Positions 1 through 8,891 of a stretch of 64,000 nucleotides of DNA are shown in pieces. The notes under the pieces were generated by a model, which worked only from the letters and a program-made list of their open reading frames with translations, searched no databases and had not been told where the DNA came from. The DNA is taken from assembly GCF_030486405.1 (NCBI RefSeq), contig NZ_CP129613.1:1364001-1428000 (forward strand), written 5' to 3'. How positions within the stretch are numbered: position 1 is the first letter of the stretch; every line of letters begins with the position of its first letter. The stretch is from Mycolicibacterium sp. HK-90 (lineage in GTDB: Bacteria > Actinomycetota > Actinomycetes > Mycobacteriales > Mycobacteriaceae). The translations under genes and the position numbers were made by a program.

Positions 1-193
1 CTACTTCCGTACCACGGACGTGACCGGCGTGGTTACCCTGCCCGAGGGCACCGAGATGGTGATGCCCGGTGACAACACCGACATCTCCGTCAAGCTGATC
101 CAGCCCGTCGCCATGGACGAGGGCCTGCGCTTCGCGATCCGCGAGGGCGGCCGTACCGTCGGCGCCGGCCGGGTCACCAAGATCATCAAGTAG
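1..193 (+). CDS. tuf: Elongation factor Tu, C-terminal end (partial)
   Basis: This is the last 63 codons of EF-Tu, the GTPase that brings aminoacyl-tRNA to the ribosome. The reading frame starts at base 2, and the gene begins upstream of the window. The residues match the conserved domain 3: a YFRTTDVTG strand, MVMPGDN, then the ending [18 protein letters not shown] and a short lysine-rich tail before TAG. Domain 3 contacts tRNA. A strong terminator follows 50 bases after the stop. In M. tuberculosis tuf also lies upstream of the mycofactocin region, so the synteny supports the call. Only the N-terminal GTPase part is unseen. Confidence 0.97.
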
Positions 194-242
194 GTCCCTC
201 CTACGGGATCACCTGAGTGATGATCTGACTCAGCACTGCGAG

Positions 243-277
243 AGCCCCCGGAATCCGTCAGGATTCCGGGGGCTTTT
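243..277 (+). terminator. Rho-independent terminator after tuf
   Basis: A perfect 14-bp stem (243-256 pairing with 261-274) with a GTCA loop is followed by a short T run at 274-277. It lies 50 bases after the tuf stop and should end the rpsL-fusA-tuf type transcript. Confidence 0.88.
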
Positions 278-400
278 GCGTGGCTGGGCGCGGGACGACG
301 GACATGCGCATGTCCGGCCGCCGAGTGATAGTTTGGCGAGGGGCGACGTCGTTGAATCTGCAACGTTCGGGTCCATTGATCGTTACGGGGCGAGCTGAAT

Positions 401-1276
401 ATGGACGTTGATGTGACAGAACCGATTCCGGCGGCGGCGCCGCTCGCCGAACGGATCCGGCAGGAATTGAGTCCGTCACGAATCGTCGCCGGAGTCTCGA
501 CGACGGTCGCGGTGGCCGCGGTGGCTGCCCTGGTGTGGGTGGTCGGACAGGAGCCGGACCAACCGGCGGCGGAGGCGCCGAAACCCGCAGCGGTGGCGTC
601 CGCACCTGCTCGGCAAGCGCCGGTCGAGGCGCAACCGGTCGCCGCCCATTCGGCACCGTCGGTAGTCCCCGACGTGATGGCTCCCGTCACCCCGTCGCCG
701 AAGCCACCGAGCCGGACCGGCTCGCTGTTGCCGGCCACCAGCGGGACGAACCCGAGTTCCGGCCTCGTCAGCCGGCCCGCTCCCGCAGTCCCGTCGTTGC
801 CCGCGGCGCCGGCCGAACTGCCCACCGTGTCCTGGCCGCAGTTCGAGGCGCCGTCCTTCACGCCGCCGCCGTGGGCGCAGTTGGTCGCGGGCGCGAACGC
901 GCAGGACACCGCGGGCACCGTGGCCTCCGCGATTTCCGGCGCCGCCGGCGGGATCGGCGGCGGCGCGCTGAACTTCCTCGGGGCCGTCATCATGGCCTCG
1001 ACCAACGGCAATCAGAACATCGGGCTCCCGGCTCCGGACGGCCTGTCCGCGCTGATGCTGGCCCCGGCCGCGGGTATGACCCTGCCGCCGCCACCGGCGT
1101 TTGATTTTTCGAAGCTGCCGCCGCCACCGGCGTTCGACTTCTCCAAGTTGCCGCCTCCGCCGTCATTCGATTTCTCGAAGTTGCCGCCGCCGCCCCCGCT
1201 GCCTCCGCCACCTTCGCTCGACAACCCGCTCACCAAGCTGCCGAGCATCACCAGGGCGGTCGGCCTTCCGTTCTGA
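401..1276 (+). CDS. Proline-rich membrane-anchored protein with FDFSKLPPPP repeats
   Basis: I do not recognise a characterised family. The 291-aa protein has a short cytoplasmic N-terminus, one hydrophobic segment at about residues 28-48 (VAGVSTTVAVAAVAALVWVV) and then a long Pro/Ala-rich region predicted to be disordered. A small Gly/Ala hydrophobic stretch lies at about residues 175-200. The C-terminus carries three tandem 11-residue repeats of the type LPPPPAFDFSK and a final polyproline run. This looks like a single-pass protein whose tail lies in or crosses the cell wall. It stands alone between the tuf terminator and a cutinase gene. ATG at 401 follows a GGGGCGAG stretch that can act as a ribosome binding site. 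Function unknown. Confidence 0.7.
   Translation: MDVDVTEPIPAAAPLAERIRQELSPSRIVAGVSTTVAVAAVAALVWVVGQEPDQPAAEAPKPAAVASAPARQAPVEAQPVAAHSAPSVVPDVMAPVTPSPKPPSRTGSLLPATSGTNPSSGLVSRPAPAVPSLPAAPAELPTVSWPQFEAPSFTPPPWAQLVAGANAQDTAGTVASAISGAAGGIGGGALNFLGAVIMASTNGNQNIGLPAPDGLSALMLAPAAGMTLPPPPAFDFSKLPPPPAFDFSKLPPPPSFDFSKLPPPPPLPPPPSLDNPLTKLPSITRAVGLPF
1082..1180 (+). repeat. Three tandem 33-bp coding repeats
   Basis: Copies at 1082-1114, 1115-1147 and 1148-1180 each encode LPPPPxFDFSK; a degenerate polyproline copy follows. The copies differ mostly at third codon positions, so the peptide rather than the DNA seems to be conserved. Confidence 0.85.
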
Positions 1277-1385
1277 CGTGCACTTTCCGGTGTGTGTGAC
1301 GAACGCCGTGATGCACGATGTAACGCCTGTGATAGCTGAGCCGATCTTTCTTGCATAGGTGAGCTACACGGGTTGGGGAACGAAC

Positions 1386-2219
1386 ATGGCACGACGGATT
1401 TGGGCGCTGGCTTCAGCAGCCGCGATTGCCGGTATGGCGGCGGTCGGACTGACCGCGGGCCCCGCACAGGCCAGTCCGGCATGTCCGGACGTGCATTGGA
1501 TCGGTGTCGCCGGTTCCGGGGAGCGTGACGACCCGACGGCTGACGCCGGCATGGGCCGGGTGGTCTACAACTCTCTGCGCGACTTCTCCGGATGGGTTCA
1601 GCAGGATGGCCGGACGATGACCGCGGATGCGGTGGTCTACCCGGCCGCCCCGGTGCCCGAGGACGGCGACCTGCTGGGCTGGGGTGGCTTCATGAGCAGT
1701 GTGGACACCGGCGTGGCCGCGCTGGGGCAGCAGTACGCGGCGTTCACCCAGCAGTGCCCGGCGTCCAAGGTCGTGCTGGCCGGATACTCGCAGGGCGCGA
1801 TGGTGGTCCACCGCAACCTGGCCGCGTTGTCGGCCAGCCCGAATCTGGCCGCGGCGCTGTTGATCGCCGACGGTGATCGGTTGCCGACGGACCCGACCAT
1901 CAATCTGGGTACCGCCACCACGGTGCGCGGTGCCGGTAAGGGTGTCGCGCAGGACTGGCCGATCTTGGCCCACGCGCCGGGCCCGCTGCCGGTGTCGGTC
2001 GGCAGCCGCACCATCAGCGTGTGCGATCGCGGTGACGCGGTCTGCGATTACGACCCCGAGGTAGAAGAGGTGACGGCCCAGGCCATCGCCGTCCACACCA
2101 GCTACGCGCGGTCGAGCAGTGGTGGGTTCGGCTGGACCTGGCCGCTGTACCGGCTGCTGGGGTCGTCGCCGATGCAGCAGCAGGAAGTGGTGCCGACCGA
2201 AGGCGTCGTTCACTCCTGA
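1386..2219 (+). CDS. Secreted cutinase-family serine esterase
   Basis: A 277-aa exported alpha/beta hydrolase of the cutinase-like family, which in mycobacteria includes esterases and lipases of the cell envelope. The first 29 residues form a signal peptide (RR, hydrophobic core, AQA cleavage site before S30). The mature protein starts with a cysteine-containing CPDVHWIGVAGSGER segment. The nucleophile motif GYSQG is at residues 133-137 (Ser135). A CDRGDAVCDYDP segment supplies the catalytic Asp and disulphide cysteines, and AVHTSY supplies the His. ATG at 1386 is preferred over GTG at 1359 because it starts the signal peptide and follows GGTTGGGGA. Length and triad look intact. The natural substrate cannot be told from sequence. 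Confidence 0.88.
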   Translation: MARRIWALASAAAIAGMAAVGLTAGPAQASPACPDVHWIGVAGSGERDDPTADAGMGRVVYNSLRDFSGWVQQDGRTMTADAVVYPAAPVPEDGDLLGWGGFMSSVDTGVAALGQQYAAFTQQCPASKVVLAGYSQGAMVVHRNLAALSASPNLAAALLIADGDRLPTDPTINLGTATTVRGAGKGVAQDWPILAHAPGPLPVSVGSRTISVCDRGDAVCDYDPEVEEVTAQAIAVHTSYARSSSGGFGWTWPLYRLLGSSPMQQQEVVPTEGVVHS

Positions 2220-2275
2220 TCAGGGCGGCTTCGGGCGTTACTCTGATTGCGCCCAGCCGACGACGGGAGCGTGTG

Positions 2276-3109
2276 ATGTCCACATTCTGGCGGTACGTGC
2301 GCATTCAGTCATTCGTGTTGCTGTGCGGCATCGTCGGCCCGATCTTCCTCGCCATCTATTTCCTCAGCGGCTCCAATCCGATGATGAAGTGGATGTTCTG
2401 GACCGGTCTGCTGGTGACCGCGATCGATGTCTTGATCGCGCTGGGGCTCACCGCCGCCGGGTCGAAGTCGGCGGCGCACAACGAGAAGCTCGAGCAGGTC
2501 GGTGTTCTGGGATTGGCCCAGGTCACCGGTATCCATGAGACCAATACCCGCATCAACGAGCAGCCTTTGGTGAAGCTGGATCTGCAGATCTCCGGCCCTG
2601 GCTTCGCTCCGTTCGCCAGTCAGGACCGGGTACTGGCATCGGTCTCGCGGTTGCCCATGATCACCAACCGCAAGCTGGTCGCGTTGGTGGACCCGGCCAC
2701 CAACGACTACCGGATCGATTGGGAGAGAAGCAGTCTGGTCAGCGGCCTGATGCCGGCAACGTTCACCATCGCCGAGGACAACCAGACTTACGACCTGACC
2801 GGTCAGTCCGGCCCACTGATGGAGATCCTGCAGATCTTGAAGGCGCACGGCATCGGCATCGACAGCATGATCGACCTGAGGGCAAATCCCGCGGCCCGCG
2901 AGCAGGTTCAGGCCGTGGTCCGGCGCGCGGCCGCGCAGCAGGCGCCTGCGGCTCCCGCCCCGGCCCCGGCGACGGCGGCCCCGTTCATGGCGCCGCCGGC
3001 CCCGTCGACCGCGCAGCGCCTGCAGGAACTCGAAACCCTGCGTGCGACGGGTGCCGTCACCGAGGACGAATACACGGCCAAGCGGCAGGAGATCATCGCC
3101 GATCTCTGA
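2276..3109 (+). CDS. Membrane protein with C-terminal SHOCT domain
   Basis: A 277-aa protein with two hydrophobic segments near the N-terminus (about residues 12-32 and 40-62). A soluble beta-rich middle follows, then an Ala/Pro linker and a C-terminal SHOCT motif (QRLQELETLRATGAVTEDEY, then a KRQEI end). SHOCT is a short helical module often found at the end of membrane or oligomeric proteins; its role is unknown. ATG at 2276 is chosen over GTG at 2273 because GGGAG lies six bases upstream. A small inverted repeat TGATCC-N6-GGATCA (3107-3124) overlaps the stop and may be a weak transcript end. No partner is apparent. Confidence 0.75.
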   Translation: MSTFWRYVRIQSFVLLCGIVGPIFLAIYFLSGSNPMMKWMFWTGLLVTAIDVLIALGLTAAGSKSAAHNEKLEQVGVLGLAQVTGIHETNTRINEQPLVKLDLQISGPGFAPFASQDRVLASVSRLPMITNRKLVALVDPATNDYRIDWERSSLVSGLMPATFTIAEDNQTYDLTGQSGPLMEILQILKAHGIGIDSMIDLRANPAAREQVQAVVRRAAAQQAPAAPAPAPATAAPFMAPPAPSTAQRLQELETLRATGAVTEDEYTAKRQEIIADL

Positions 3110-3169
3110 TCCCGTTCTGGATCAGCCCGATTGACGCACTGTGCTCACCTTCGCCACTCGGTCCAGACG

Positions 3170-3325
3170 TGCGTGCGGCATCCCGGCGGCAACAACCTCG
3201 TCAACTCGCTGCTGCGCAAGGCGGGCATAGAGGTGATCACCGTCGTCGGTGCCGAGCTGGGTCCCGGCCGTGGCGGCGGGCACCGCATGACCTGCCCGAT
3301 CATTCGGGATCCCGTTCAGTGGTAG
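3170..3325 (+). pseudogene. Arginine deiminase C-terminal remnant
   Basis: Translation from 3170 gives about 50 residues that look like the very end of arginine deiminase: [20 protein letters not shown], then [20 protein letters not shown]. Arginine deiminase converts arginine to citrulline and ammonia. In intact enzymes this stretch carries the catalytic cysteine (GGGHCMTCP); here that codon is CGC, Arg (3284-3286). The N-terminal 85-90% is absent; the upstream base pairs belong to the SHOCT gene. No good ribosome binding site is seen. This is therefore a decayed fragment, not an active gene. It is notable because a replacement arginine-degrading unit begins 0.9 kb downstream. Confidence 0.75.
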
Positions 3326-3358
3326 GAGTCCAGGAACACGTTCTACTTCTGCTGTTAG

Positions 3359-4246
<888 letters not shown>

Positions 4247-4256
4247 TCCGCGGCGG

Positions 4257-5138
4257 TCAGCCCGGGAGGACGAGCACCGGAACCGGGCTGTGCCGCAGGA
4301 TCTTTGATCCGTGCGAGCCCAGGAACACCCGGGTCACCGCGCCTCCGGGTGAGGTTCCGATCGCCAGGATCTCGCCTTCGATCCAGTCGGTGGCGTCGAT
4401 CGCGTCGCGCCAGTCGTTGCCGGTGACCACCTGCAGCTCGACGTCATCGCCGATCACCTTGGTGTCCTTCAACCGGGTCAGCGCGTGCTGAGCCTGCTTC
4501 GCCCACTCCTGCAGGATCGCGTCCTCGGCGTGCAAACCGACGGTTGATGGGTACATGTTGCGTCCGCGCACCGCGAACGTCATCACCCGCATGGGCGTTT
4601 CGAGCCGCCGGCTCAGATCGGCAACCAGCTGGACCACCGAGACCGCTTCGGGCGAGCCGGGGTAGGCGCAGGTGATGCGGGAGAGCGCTTCGGATTTCGG
4701 CCGGCGGTAACCGCGCGGGCTGATCGCCAGCGGCACCGGGCAGGAGTGCAGCAGCCGGTCCGCTGTCGAGCCCACCACCACCTGGCCCAGCTGTCCGTCC
4801 GATGCCGAGCCGAGGACCAGCACCTCGGCATCGAGTTCGGCCACGGCTTCGAGCAGCCCGCCGGAAACCGAGCGGTGCGCGAATTTGTGGAAGCTGACGT
4901 CGAGGCGGGCATCGAGTGCCGACACGTGCTGCCGTGCCTGTTCAGCCGACGAGGCCGCCAACTGCGCTGCGTACTCGGCATATTCGGCGTCGACGCGCGC
5001 CGGTGAGGGGTTCATCCACGGACGCGGGACGACGGTGGCCACCGCGAGTGAGGTGTTGAGGGTCCGGGCCGCACCGACGGCGAGGTGCAGTGCCGAGGCC
5101 CCGCCTTTTCCGGCCAGGTAACCGACGACGACGGTCAT
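4257..5138 (-). CDS. Tandem universal stress protein (Rv2319c-like)
   Basis: A 293-aa cytoplasmic protein made of two USP domains. Each ends with the ATP-binding G-x2-G-x9-G-S type motif: LGSASDGQLGQVVVGS in the first half and IGTSPGGAVTRVFLGS in the second. ATG at 5138 overlaps the stop of the upstream rocE gene by four bases (ATGA), so the two are translationally coupled. The same permease-USP pairing occurs in the M. tuberculosis Rv2319c-Rv2320c block as I recall it. It may sense ATP or nucleotide state for the arginine uptake unit; this is inference. Confidence 0.9.
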   Translation of the reverse strand: MTVVVGYLAGKGGASALHLAVGAARTLNTSLAVATVVPRPWMNPSPARVDAEYAEYAAQLAASSAEQARQHVSALDARLDVSFHKFAHRSVSGGLLEAVAELDAEVLVLGSASDGQLGQVVVGSTADRLLHSCPVPLAISPRGYRRPKSEALSRITCAYPGSPEAVSVVQLVADLSRRLETPMRVMTFAVRGRNMYPSTVGLHAEDAILQEWAKQAQHALTRLKDTKVIGDDVELQVVTGNDWRDAIDATDWIEGEILAIGTSPGGAVTRVFLGSHGSKILRHSPVPVLVLPG

Positions 5139-6643
5139 CGGGTCTCCCCGGCTCCAGGGGTCGTCATCACGTCGTCCTCGCCGGCCGCGGCGCCGGGGAT
5201 GAACCCGTCACCACCATCGTTGAGCGCGCTGTGATGTCGGCTCCACAACAGGTAGAAGGTCAGCGCCAGGGCGACCCAGAGGCTGAACCACAACCAGGTG
5301 ATCGCGGGCAGGCCGTACAGCACCATCAGGCAGGCGATCACCGACAGGATCGGTGTCACCGGATAGCCGGGAACCTTGAAGGCGCGCGGCAGACCCGGTT
5401 CCCGCACCCGCAGGATGATCACGCCGATCGACACCACGATGAAGGCCACCAGTGTTCCGATGGACACCAGGTCCCACAGGTAGTCCAGCGGTACGAACCC
5501 GGCCAGGGTGCCGGTGACCGCGGCGACGACGATGGTGTTGTTCACCGGGGTCATGCTGCGCGGGTTGACTTTGGCGAACATCGACGGCAGCAGACCGTCT
5601 CGGCCCATCGCGAACAGGATCCGGGTCTGCCCGTACATCACCACCAGGGTCACCGAGAAGATCGAAATCACCGCGCCCACAGCCAGAATGGTGCTGGCCC
5701 AGGTCTGGCCGTGCAGGATGTTGGTGAGCATCACCGACAGCCCTGCTTCGGCTTGTTCCTCGGATCCGAACTGTTCGGCGGGCTGGGCGCCCAGGCCGGC
5801 GAACGCCACCAACAGGTAGACGCCGGTGACGACGATCAAGGCGCCGATGATCGCCCGCGGCATCGTCTTCTGCGGATTCTTGACCTCGTCGCCGGCGGTG
5901 GAGACCGCGTCGAGTCCGATGAAGGTGAAGAAGATCGAACTCGCGGCAAGGGTGATGCCGCCGAATCCCTCGTGCCAGAAGCCGGCGAAATGATCGGTGC
6001 TGAACGCGGTGAACGCGACGGCGACGAACAGGCCGAGCACACACAGTTTGAGGATCACCATGACGGTGTTGACCGCAGCGGACTCGCTGGCCCCGCGGAT
6101 CAGCAGGAGCGCGCACATGACGATGAGGACGACGGCGGGCAGGTTGACGATGCCGGGGTTGTCCCCCCAGGGCGCCGCGGACAGCGCGTGCGGCAATCGC
6201 CAGCCGAACAGGTTCTCCAGCAGTTTGTTGAGGTAACCGCTCCAGCCGACTGCGGTCGCGGACATGGAGACGCCGTACTCGAGCAGAAGGCAGGCCGCGA
6301 CTCCCATCGCCACGAATTCGCCCATCGTGGTGTAGGCGTACGAATAGGTGGAACCCGAAACCGGGACTGCAGAGGCCATTTCCGCATAGCAGAGAGCCGA
6401 CAACCCGGCGGCGATGCCGGCCAGGACGAACGATATGAGCACCGCGGGGCCGGCTTCGGGTACGGCTTCCTGCAGCACGAGGAAGATGCCGGTGCCGACG
6501 GTGGCGCCGACCCCGAACAGGGTCAGCTGGAACGTGCCGATACTTCGTCTGAGGTGATCGGCCGCGCCGTGAGCGACCGGGGCTCCGATGACCGGGCGTC
6601 GTCGCAACATCTGGCCGGTCAGGCTGTTGGCTGGGGCGGACAT
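5135..6643 (-). CDS. rocE: Cationic amino acid permease, APC family
   Basis: A 502-aa polytopic protein with about 12-14 hydrophobic segments. The start of TM1 has the APC-family signature GVGATVGTGIF, and the sequence fits the cationic amino acid transporter subgroup. It sits between rocD and a universal stress protein as in M. tuberculosis, so import of arginine or ornithine is likely. The stop overlaps the next start by four bases. It starts 27 bases after the rocD stop, so it belongs to the same minus-strand operon. Substrate specificity is inferred from context only. Confidence 0.88.
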   Translation of the reverse strand: MSAPANSLTGQMLRRRPVIGAPVAHGAADHLRRSIGTFQLTLFGVGATVGTGIFLVLQEAVPEAGPAVLISFVLAGIAAGLSALCYAEMASAVPVSGSTYSYAYTTMGEFVAMGVAACLLLEYGVSMSATAVGWSGYLNKLLENLFGWRLPHALSAAPWGDNPGIVNLPAVVLIVMCALLLIRGASESAAVNTVMVILKLCVLGLFVAVAFTAFSTDHFAGFWHEGFGGITLAASSIFFTFIGLDAVSTAGDEVKNPQKTMPRAIIGALIVVTGVYLLVAFAGLGAQPAEQFGSEEQAEAGLSVMLTNILHGQTWASTILAVGAVISIFSVTLVVMYGQTRILFAMGRDGLLPSMFAKVNPRSMTPVNNTIVVAAVTGTLAGFVPLDYLWDLVSIGTLVAFIVVSIGVIILRVREPGLPRAFKVPGYPVTPILSVIACLMVLYGLPAITWLWFSLWVALALTFYLLWSRHHSALNDGGDGFIPGAAAGEDDVMTTPGAGETR

Positions 6644-6670
6644 GGAGCCTCCTTGCTGCCGATCAACCGA

Positions 6671-7921
6671 TTATCGGCGCGCCTCGGCCAGGACGTCGCT
6701 GAATTGCTGAATGGCCCAGTCGAGCTCGTCGGCGGTCACCACCAGGGGCGGAGCGAACCTCAGCGTCGAGCCGTGCGTGTCCTTGACCAGCACGCCCCGT
6801 TCGGCCAGCGCCAGGCCAAACTCCTTGCCGGAGCCCAACGCCGGGTCGATGTCCACCCCGGCCCACAGGCCCATGCCTCGCACCGCTTGTACCCCGTGAC
6901 CGATCAGGCTCGTCAGTCGATCGTGTAGGTGGTTCCCGAGTTCAGTTGAGCGGAGCTGGAATTCGCCGCGTTTCAGCATCCCCACCACGGTGGTGCCGAT
7001 GGCTGCCGCCAGCGGATTGCCGCCGAAGGTCGAGCCGTGCTCGCCGGGATGGAGCACCCCGAGCACGTCGCGGTCGGCGACCACCGCGGACAGCGGTACG
7101 ACGCCGCCGCCGAGCGCCTTGCCGAGCAGATAGACGTCGGGAATCACGCCCCAGTGGTCACAGGCGAAGGTCCGTCCCGTGCGCGCCAGGCCGGACTGGA
7201 TCTCGTCGGCGATCATCAGCACGTTGTTCCGGGTGCAGATTTCGCGGACCCGGGGCAGGTATTCGGCGGGTGGGACGATGATGCCGGCCTCGCCCTGGAT
7301 GGGCTCGATCAGCACCGCCGCGGTATTCGCATCGATCGCGTCGGCCAATGCCCGATGGTCCCCGAACGGGGCCGAGCGGAATCCCGGAGTGTAGGGGCCG
7401 AAGCCGCGGCGCGCGATCTCGTCGTCCGAGAAACTGATGATGGTCGTGGTGCGGCCGTGGAAGTTGTTGTGCGCCACCACGATATTGGATTCACCGGCCG
7501 GCACGCCCTTGACGTCGGTGGCCCACTTGCGGGCCACCTTGATGGCGCTCTCCACCGCCTCGGCGCCGCTGTTCATCGGCAGCACCGTGTCTTTTCCGCA
7601 CAGGTCGGCCAGGGCCGCGGCGAACGGGCCCAGTTGGTCGGAGTGAAAGGCGCGGCTCACCAGCGTGAGCCGGTCCAGTTGGGTATGCGCGGTGGCGATG
7701 ATCTCGGGATTGCGGTGACCGAAGTTGACCGCCGAATAGGCGGCCAGGCAGTCCAGGTACCGCCGGCCGGTGACGTCGGTGATCCACGCCCCTTCGGCGT
7801 GGGCCGCGACCACCGGCAGTGGCGAGTAGTTGTGCGCGACATGGCGATCGTCGAGCGCGATCGCCGATGCGGTTGCCGAGTCCGGGGTGGCCTGGTTGTC
7901 CACGCTGTCCAGCATGGTCAT
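6671..7921 (-). CDS. rocD: Ornithine aminotransferase
   Basis: A 416-aa PLP-dependent class III aminotransferase that moves the delta-amino group of ornithine to 2-oxoglutarate, giving glutamate semialdehyde. Visible features are the NSGAEAVESAIKVARKW segment (about 117-133), the ADEIQSG motif with the cofactor-binding Asp (about 238-244), and the PLP lysine in LGKALGGG (Lys268). The gene is one intact frame, whereas M. tuberculosis has it split into rocD1 and rocD2. ATG at 7921 has GGAG eight bases upstream and overlaps the stop of the hydrolase gene (ATGA). A much longer open frame runs upstream to 8809 but is a shadow of that gene. Confidence 0.94.
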   Translation of the reverse strand: MTMLDSVDNQATPDSATASAIALDDRHVAHNYSPLPVVAAHAEGAWITDVTGRRYLDCLAAYSAVNFGHRNPEIIATAHTQLDRLTLVSRAFHSDQLGPFAAALADLCGKDTVLPMNSGAEAVESAIKVARKWATDVKGVPAGESNIVVAHNNFHGRTTTIISFSDDEIARRGFGPYTPGFRSAPFGDHRALADAIDANTAAVLIEPIQGEAGIIVPPAEYLPRVREICTRNNVLMIADEIQSGLARTGRTFACDHWGVIPDVYLLGKALGGGVVPLSAVVADRDVLGVLHPGEHGSTFGGNPLAAAIGTTVVGMLKRGEFQLRSTELGNHLHDRLTSLIGHGVQAVRGMGLWAGVDIDPALGSGKEFGLALAERGVLVKDTHGSTLRFAPPLVVTADELDWAIQQFSDVLAEARR

Positions 7922-8778
7922 GGATGTAGCTCCAGGGTGCAGCATTTGACGGATCCTCCGCCTTTGAGGAGTTCGGAGAGGTCGACGCCGATCGGATCGA
8001 ACCCGGCGCGGCGCAGTTGGTCGGCGAATCCGGTGGCGGCAGCGGGCATCACGACGTGCCGGCCGTCGGACACCACGTTGAGCCCGAGGACATACGCGTC
8101 GGCCGAGCCGACTTCGATGGCGTCGCTGAACAGTTCGGCGAGGCGCCGGCGCGCGTCGTCGCTGAAGGCCGGGGGATAGTAGGCGATGGTCGAGTCGTCG
8201 AGCACGGCCAGCGCTGTGTCGAGGTGATAGAAGCGCGGGTCGACGAGTTCCAGGCTGGTCACCGCCAGTCCGGTGAGGGCCGCGACCTCGTCGTGAGCGC
8301 GGCGGTCGGTGCGAAAACCATACCCGGCCAACAATGTTCGCCCGACGAGCAGCAGATCGCCCTGGCCCTCGTTGAGATGCTCGGTGTGCACCGTGCGGTA
8401 GCCGTGGGAGTCCATCCACTCGGCGTACGCATCGGCCTCGGCGGCGCGTTGTGGGAATGCGAACCGGGCCACCACGGCGGTGTCCCCGGTCAGGAAGCCG
8501 CCGTTGGCGGCATACACCATGTCGGGTAGGCCGCGGCGCGGCGTCACCAGCTCGACGCGGTGACCGAGGTCGGCGTAGACCTGGCGCAGGGTGTGCCACT
8601 GGGCCAGTGCGAGTGCGGTGTCCACCGGGGTGGACGTGTCCATCCACGGGTTGATGGCGTATTCGACGGTGAAGTGCTCCGGTGCGGTCATGGCGTAGTG
8701 GCGGAGCGTCGCAGTCCGGGTGGGCGCCGCCGTGGTTTCGGGCGCAGCGTGGGGCATGACTTCCTCGGAAATCGTCAT
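7918..8778 (-). CDS. DDAH/amidinotransferase-family hydrolase (Rv2323c-like)
   Basis: A 286-aa member of the guanidine-modifying superfamily (dimethylarginine dimethylaminohydrolase, amidinotransferase, arginine dihydrolase). The conserved pieces are INPWMD (42-47), ANGGFLTGD (91-99), the catalytic His in FYHLDT (His185) and the catalytic Cys in GGGSVKCCT (Cys279). It is first in the operon with rocD and rocE, so it probably removes the guanidino group from arginine or methylarginine, feeding ornithine or citrulline into the RocD step. The exact product is not decided by sequence. ATG at 8778 has a poor ribosome site; ATG at 8757 follows GAGGAAGTC and may be the true start. Confidence 0.87.
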   Translation of the reverse strand: MTISEEVMPHAAPETTAAPTRTATLRHYAMTAPEHFTVEYAINPWMDTSTPVDTALALAQWHTLRQVYADLGHRVELVTPRRGLPDMVYAANGGFLTGDTAVVARFAFPQRAAEADAYAEWMDSHGYRTVHTEHLNEGQGDLLLVGRTLLAGYGFRTDRRAHDEVAALTGLAVTSLELVDPRFYHLDTALAVLDDSTIAYYPPAFSDDARRRLAELFSDAIEVGSADAYVLGLNVVSDGRHVVMPAAATGFADQLRRAGFDPIGVDLSELLKGGGSVKCCTLELHP

Positions 8779-8803
8779 GAATTGACGATATGAAGCGGCA
8801 CTG

Positions 8804-8881
8804 ACGCAATCAATCGCTTCCTGTTGCGTGTAGAGCAGGGATATATTGCATCAACCGCGAAACTCCGGCGGTTTGTTGCGT
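8804..8881. promoter_or_regulatory. Probable Lrp-binding region between divergent genes
   Basis: The spacer between the hydrolase gene and the lrp gene holds four copies of one hexamer: ACGCAA (8804-8809, inverted), TTGCGT (8824-8829), TTGCAT (8846-8851) and TTGCGT (8876-8881). A further inverted repeat AACCGC-N9-GCGGTT is at 8853-8873. Spaced repeats of this kind are typical of Lrp/AsnC sites, which usually control the neighbouring catabolic operon and the regulator itself. Confidence 0.5.
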
Positions 8882-8891
8882 GGAGGTCGTT

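Noticed and set aside
1..1011. 336-codon minus-strand frame over tuf and the proline-rich gene
   Set aside because: It is a shadow; it runs through the tuf terminator and antisense to EF-Tu.
1082..1180. Tandem repeats as a possible CRISPR array
   Set aside because: The repeats are direct 33-bp coding units without spacers.
5090..6928. 612-codon open frame on the plus strand
   Set aside because: It is antisense to rocE and rocD; composition is His/Asp/Gly-rich with no recognisable domain, as expected from high-GC shadow frames.
7922..8809. In-frame upstream extension of rocD (712 codons in total)
   Set aside because: The extra part lies over the DDAH-like gene in another frame; ATG at 7921 has a good ribosome site and starts the conserved protein.
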